DNA from: Haplosporangium gracile
Taxonomy: Eukaryota > Mortierellomycota > Mortierellomycetes > Mortierellales > Mortierellaceae
Length of the DNA stretch: 23,698 nt
Direction: 5' to 3'
Assembly: GCA_015499985.1 (NCBI GenBank)
Contig: JAAAUF010000655.1
Location: forward strand, 1 to 23,698
Under the pieces are notes generated by a model, which worked only from the letters and a program-made list of their open reading frames with translations, made no database searches and had not been told where the DNA came from. This document shows, piece after piece, positions 19,945-23,698 of the stretch. The translations under genes were made by a program, and so were the position numbers. Position 1 is the first letter of the stretch. Each line of letters starts with the position of its first letter.

Positions 19945-22900
19945 TTATGCAGTGCGGTTGACGGCAGAAACCAAGGCTACTGGTGGGTACGAGTTGACAG
20001 GAATAGTCGAAAGCCCATGTGCCGCTGCAGTAGTGCTACGACGGTGCTCAACATATCCACCTCCAGCAACCACACCAACCCTCATCCTCTCCAACAGATG
20101 CCGGGCAGCGTTCGAGTGGTCATAGACTCCTCCATTAAAGGAAGTCGTCGCGTCCTTGCCGATCGCACTGCGGATCAAACTCCTGCCACCAGGGTGCTCA
20201 TCCACAAACGACTCCAAATCATAGATGATCCCCTCGATCAATGTCACAGCCTGACCCTTCTCGGTTGCCATCGCCTGGAACTCTTCAAAAGTGTAGACGG
20301 GCAACTGATCGATGGGTGTACCCCAGATAAGGGTTGCCTTGATCTGATCGAGCTTCTGCTGCTGCATCCTGACCTGACCCTTCTTGATCTCGTTGGTGGG
20401 GAACCGCTTCAAGTCCGAGGCCAGACCGAAGAAGGCACAAAAGGCGATCAACCACTTTGTGGGATCATACTGGTAAAACTTGATCGCGTTCCTGTAATCC
20501 TGAGGGAACTCATGATGGAAATTGTGGTAGCCCTCGCCCAAGGTGACCAGAGCAGTCAAGATATGGTCGCGAGGGGTGTGGCGGTCGTCAAAGGGCATAT
20601 CACCGAGCCAGTGGGCCAACGAGTTGACACAGAAGGTGGCGTGGTGGACAACAAACTGACGGACAATGCCTCCATAGATAAATCCACCCCAATAGTCACC
20701 CCAGCCAAGTCCTGCAATCAATGTGGGTACTCCGAGAGACATGAAAGGAGCCAGCCAGAGGAAATGGTTGTGCTGGAATCGAACCAGCTTGTTAGCCTTC
20801 AGGTCCGAGACATCTGCCCATCCGACTGTCGTGGGATCCTGTCTCAACAACATCCAGATGAAGTGCGACCACATCAACCCCTTCTGAGCGCCATAAGGGT
20901 CCTAAATAAATAGAAAAATGGTGGCAATAAAGATGTCGGTCGGTTAGAGTCCCGCACTCATTTCAATGTACGTTCGTGCAGGTGCAAAAAAGGAAAAAAA
21001 TTAGAATGAGCTCCAATATGCAACAGTCCAGTAAAGTAAAAAAGGAAATACCTTTTCGGTATCGGTATAGCGATGATGGGCACGATGGTTACGGCACCAC
21101 CAACGAATGGATCCCTGCATGGCTCCAGTCGAGGCGAGCATCAAGATGAACTGAAGAGTAGGTCCAGCAGAGTAGGCACGATGGGACCAGAGACGATGGT
21201 ATCCTGTTATACAAAAGAAAGGAATGAAGGAAAACACCTTGTTAGCGAATCTGGAACCAATGGCGACCAGGGAACTCTAAAAGTCAACACCACCTGAGTA
21301 CAGAATCCGAACACGAAAAAAAACAGACGGAAGGGCGCCTGTCCTGTCCGTCTAGAAGGCCGTCTCGGGACAACCCGAAAACGCAACAACAGCCATGCAA
21401 GTGAGCAAAGAAAAAAAAACTTGATTGCACTGCAGAAAGATAGACAGGGGAAGGGACGAAGGACAGAAAGAAGAACACAAAAGAAAGAGGGAGAGGGCAA
21501 GTAGTGGACGAGGCGTTCGAGCGCAATAAGGACGGATGAAGCGAAAAGAGAAGGCGCGATGGGACAAGGTCGGCACCACCACTGTAGACTGCAAGTGAAC
21601 TGGTAACACCGTCCGCATTCTTTCAACCATGAAACAATTATGGTTAATTTGTCGCCCATTAGCTTGTCGCCCTGTATCGACTTTAAAAAAAAGGATAAAA
21701 GTCGCAGAATAAAAGAATGAAACGACGTTGTACGATCATCTCCGATAGATCGACTGCCACGAGTGGTATCGAAGAAAAAAAAAGGTACAAAAAGAATCCT
21801 GAGAAGAATGAACAAGAGCGATAGACATCTGGGAACGAGAGAAGAGAGGCGATGCTTTTTTGTTTGTGTACTCCTCCTTGCTGGGAGTTTTCCGTTTGTG
21901 TTTGTACTTTTTTTCGTTTTAGTTGAGTGCAATCCCTACTCAATCTTATCGAAAACAAAAACAACATGGTTGTCTCATTTTTTTTGTGGCTCTCAACATC
22001 AACCTATTTTGGCCTTCTCGCCCGTCCTTCGACTTGTGTCCCTGGACGATGCTTAATTCTCGCGCACTATCGGCGTATCCCCGATTCTCTCTCAATTTTT
22101 TTTCCCGTTAATCCGTTATTTATGTTGGTTATGCTTTTGATTGGGTTGTTCAAGGAAAGGGGAAGAAAAAACGCAATTTCCACCTGGTTAGTCCCTACCC
22201 CTTTCCTTTCTCCCTCTCTCTCCCCTGTGTCCTCCCCCGTCTTGTGCATTCCAATGGACAATAGAACAACAACAAAAAGGCGTTAATAAAAAAAACACAC
22301 ATAACATAACAACGTTGAGCGCAACGGTTATGTTGTTTCGCTTGTCCTTGTAGACAACAAAAAAAAAAAGCTTTTTTTTTTACTATAAAGCCCTGCTACT
22401 TTTTTTTAACCCCCTTCGTCTTCCGTATACTTTCCAAAAAAGTCAAAGAAAACCACGCACATAAACAACACCCAAGAGACTCAACTCAAACATACACAAT
22501 GAAAAAAGGCAACAAAGGAGGAGAAGAAGGGAAGATGGTGAAAGGACGATAACGGTACAGAGCAGGCGAAACAGAGAAAATGGAATGTGTGAATGTCTGA
22601 CATGAAATGCCACAAAAAAGAATAAGGAGGCATAAACTTACCAGCTGTGATACCCAATCCAGTGAAGAAGTAATAAAGTACCGAGAAGATAGCCGTCTTC
22701 TGCTGCAAGGCAACTGAAGTATAGGCCATATAGAACCCATAGATGGGCATAAAGATCAGACCCAGGACATGGACCCAGTCAAACTTCTTATACCAGTTCC
22801 AGACCGTCCAGGGTTCGTTCAGGACTGAGAAGTCATTCTTGGTCGAGATTTTAGGGATCTCCTTGATATGCTTGGCTATGGTGGGCGAGGGCATATCGTC

Positions 22901-23074
22901 GAGCGAAGATACTGCTGAGGAGGCGATTGAGAGGCGTTCAATTGCTTCGCTGTCGCTGTTGTATTCGCTGGAGGAGGATGATGGTGAAGGGAGAGTTGAT
23001 GATGAAGAAGAGGCGGTCCCTGAGGAGGAGGATGACCTTGTTATGCGCTTGGATGGCGATGTGAGGGAGCCCAT
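19945..23074 (-). CDS. OLE1: Acyl-CoA delta-9 (stearoyl-CoA) desaturase with fused cytochrome b5
   Basis: An endoplasmic-reticulum membrane enzyme that puts the first double bond into stearoyl- or palmitoyl-CoA, fed electrons by its own cytochrome b5 domain (family knowledge). Minus-strand exons 23074-22642, 21203-21052 and 20901-19945 join to 1542 nt, 513 residues. Residues 1 to about 80 are a Ser-rich, charged extension. Hydrophobic segments begin at about 100. The three histidine boxes are intact: HRLWSH 147-152, HRAHH 184-188 and HNFHH 321-325. [16 protein letters not shown] leads into the b5 domain, with heme ligands His431 (EHPGG) and His457 (YDHSNAARH). Other marks are [21 protein letters not shown] and [19 protein letters not shown]. 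Intron 1 is 1438 bp and falls in the Gly codon just before box I; intron 2 is 150 bp. The start is the first ATG of the open frame; a possible leader-intron acceptor (GCTCTAG, about 23107-23101) precedes it. Confidence 0.95.
21204..22641 (-). other. OLE1: 1438-bp first intron of the desaturase
   Basis: It begins GTAAGTTT and ends TATAACAG on the minus strand, and the flanking exons join in frame (Ile-Thr-Ala-Gly-Tyr-His-Arg-Leu-Trp). It is about ten times the window's usual intron. It includes a purine-rich part on the plus strand (about 21400-21500) and a 22-bp palindrome at 22360-22381. No second gene or RNA is recognised inside. Confidence 0.85.
22360..22381. repeat. Perfect A10-GC-T10 palindrome in the desaturase intron
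   Basis: Ten A, then GC, then ten T form a self-complementary 22-mer centred between 22370 and 22371. It could extrude or fold in RNA, but homopolymer runs are common in the window, so function is doubtful. Confidence 0.8.
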
Positions 23075-23698
23075 ATTACTCTGGATATGATTGTGCAGGG
23101 GGATCTAGAGCAACAACGGGTCGAGAGTGTGGTAGAGAGGGGAGGGAGGGAGGAAAGAAGGATGAGAATGGATGTGTAGTGATGAGGAGGACGAAGGAAG
23201 GAAGGAAGGAAGGAAAAGAAAGAGAGAAGAAAAGAAAAAGAGATAATTAGAGCTGGAATGAAAACAACAACAGAAGAAGAAAAAAAAGAAAGTCAAACCA
23301 ATCCCCTCCGTCTTGGCCCCTTTCCCCCTCTCTCTCCGCTGCCTGGAACACAAGGAACCAAAAAAAAAATCTCTTATTCATTTCTTATTGTATTCTACTT
23401 TCTTGCATAACCATTGGCCACAACCGTTCCTGTTTTTGGTTTTTTCTCTATATTGACTTGGCCACCGTGCAATCGATTGGGTCTCCGGGAAGAAGGGGCG
23501 GGGGAGGCAAAAAAAAAAGAATCGCCATGGATAGAAGTTGCCATAGAAACAATATTTAAAGGGTTCCTTAACTCGGATCTTCACTGTTCTTTGTTGTATT
23601 GAGGTTGTGTCAAAAGTGAGAAACAATCGGTGTCTATCCAGGAGATTTTCATGGCAAGTTTCTCACACTCGCTCCCTCACTTTTTTTTTTTTTTTTTT
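23075..23698 (-). promoter_or_regulatory. Upstream region of the desaturase
   Basis: From about 23130 to 23300 the plus strand is purine-rich (GGAAGGAAGG and AAAGAAAGAG patches), so the desaturase sense strand is CT-rich, as for other genes here. Beyond it lie mixed sequence without a recognisable gene and a run of 18 T that ends the window at 23681-23698. No TATA box or known sterol or fatty-acid control site is evident to me. Confidence 0.45.

Noticed and set aside
20017..20913. 298-residue plus-strand open frame
   Set aside because: It is exactly antisense to desaturase exon 3, whose histidine box and cytochrome b5 motifs are unmistakable; a GC-rich coding strand leaves the opposite frame open.
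1..23698. CRISPR arrays, prokaryotic operons or bacterial signals
   Set aside because: All genes are spliced eukaryotic genes; no regularly spaced identical repeats of CRISPR type occur.

Overview
This is an intron-rich fungal chromosome segment. The organism is most likely an early-diverging filamentous fungus; Mucoromycota, perhaps a Mortierella-like lineage, is the best guess. The guess rests on a true Rab4 gene, short introns with mostly canonical borders, pyrimidine-rich leaders, A/C-rich start contexts, and a delta-9 desaturase with a fused C-terminal cytochrome b5. The placement is inference and was not tested by any search.

I reconstructed seven protein genes exon by exon, with 31 introns in total. 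In order they are: a Rab4-type small GTPase (minus, 3959 to 1265, ten exons); a Rho GDP-dissociation inhibitor (plus, 5131 to 6734, seven exons); a 1289-residue coiled-coil protein of unknown function (plus, 10262 to 14581, four exons); ribosomal protein eL33 (plus, 14958 to 16347, four exons); an aldo/keto reductase (minus, 18208 to 16633, six exons); mitochondrial chaperonin Hsp10 (minus, 19562 to 18641, four exons); and an acyl-CoA delta-9 desaturase (minus, 23074 to 19945, three exons). Every exon set adds to a whole number of codons. All except the coiled-coil protein carry the diagnostic residues of their family.

The left 1.26 kb and the 3.5 kb between RhoGDI and the coiled-coil gene hold no gene I can support. 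The left part has a diverged direct repeat, a 65-bp Tc1/mariner-like terminal-inverted-repeat hairpin and a degenerate minisatellite. The larger gap is mostly homopurine/homopyrimidine tracts and microsatellites.

No single pathway or operon-like system links the genes; this is ordinary eukaryotic gene order. Rab4 and RhoGDI are divergent and both concern small GTPases, but that may be chance. The most notable points are about gene structure. Rab4 has an 8-nt internal microexon. Three introns have GC-AG borders with the same GCAAGT donor, two of them adjacent in RhoGDI. Three genes have extremely short first coding exons (3, 8 and 16 nt) followed by relatively long introns. The desaturase has a 1.4-kb first intron. 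I did not find a convincing undescribed biological system.
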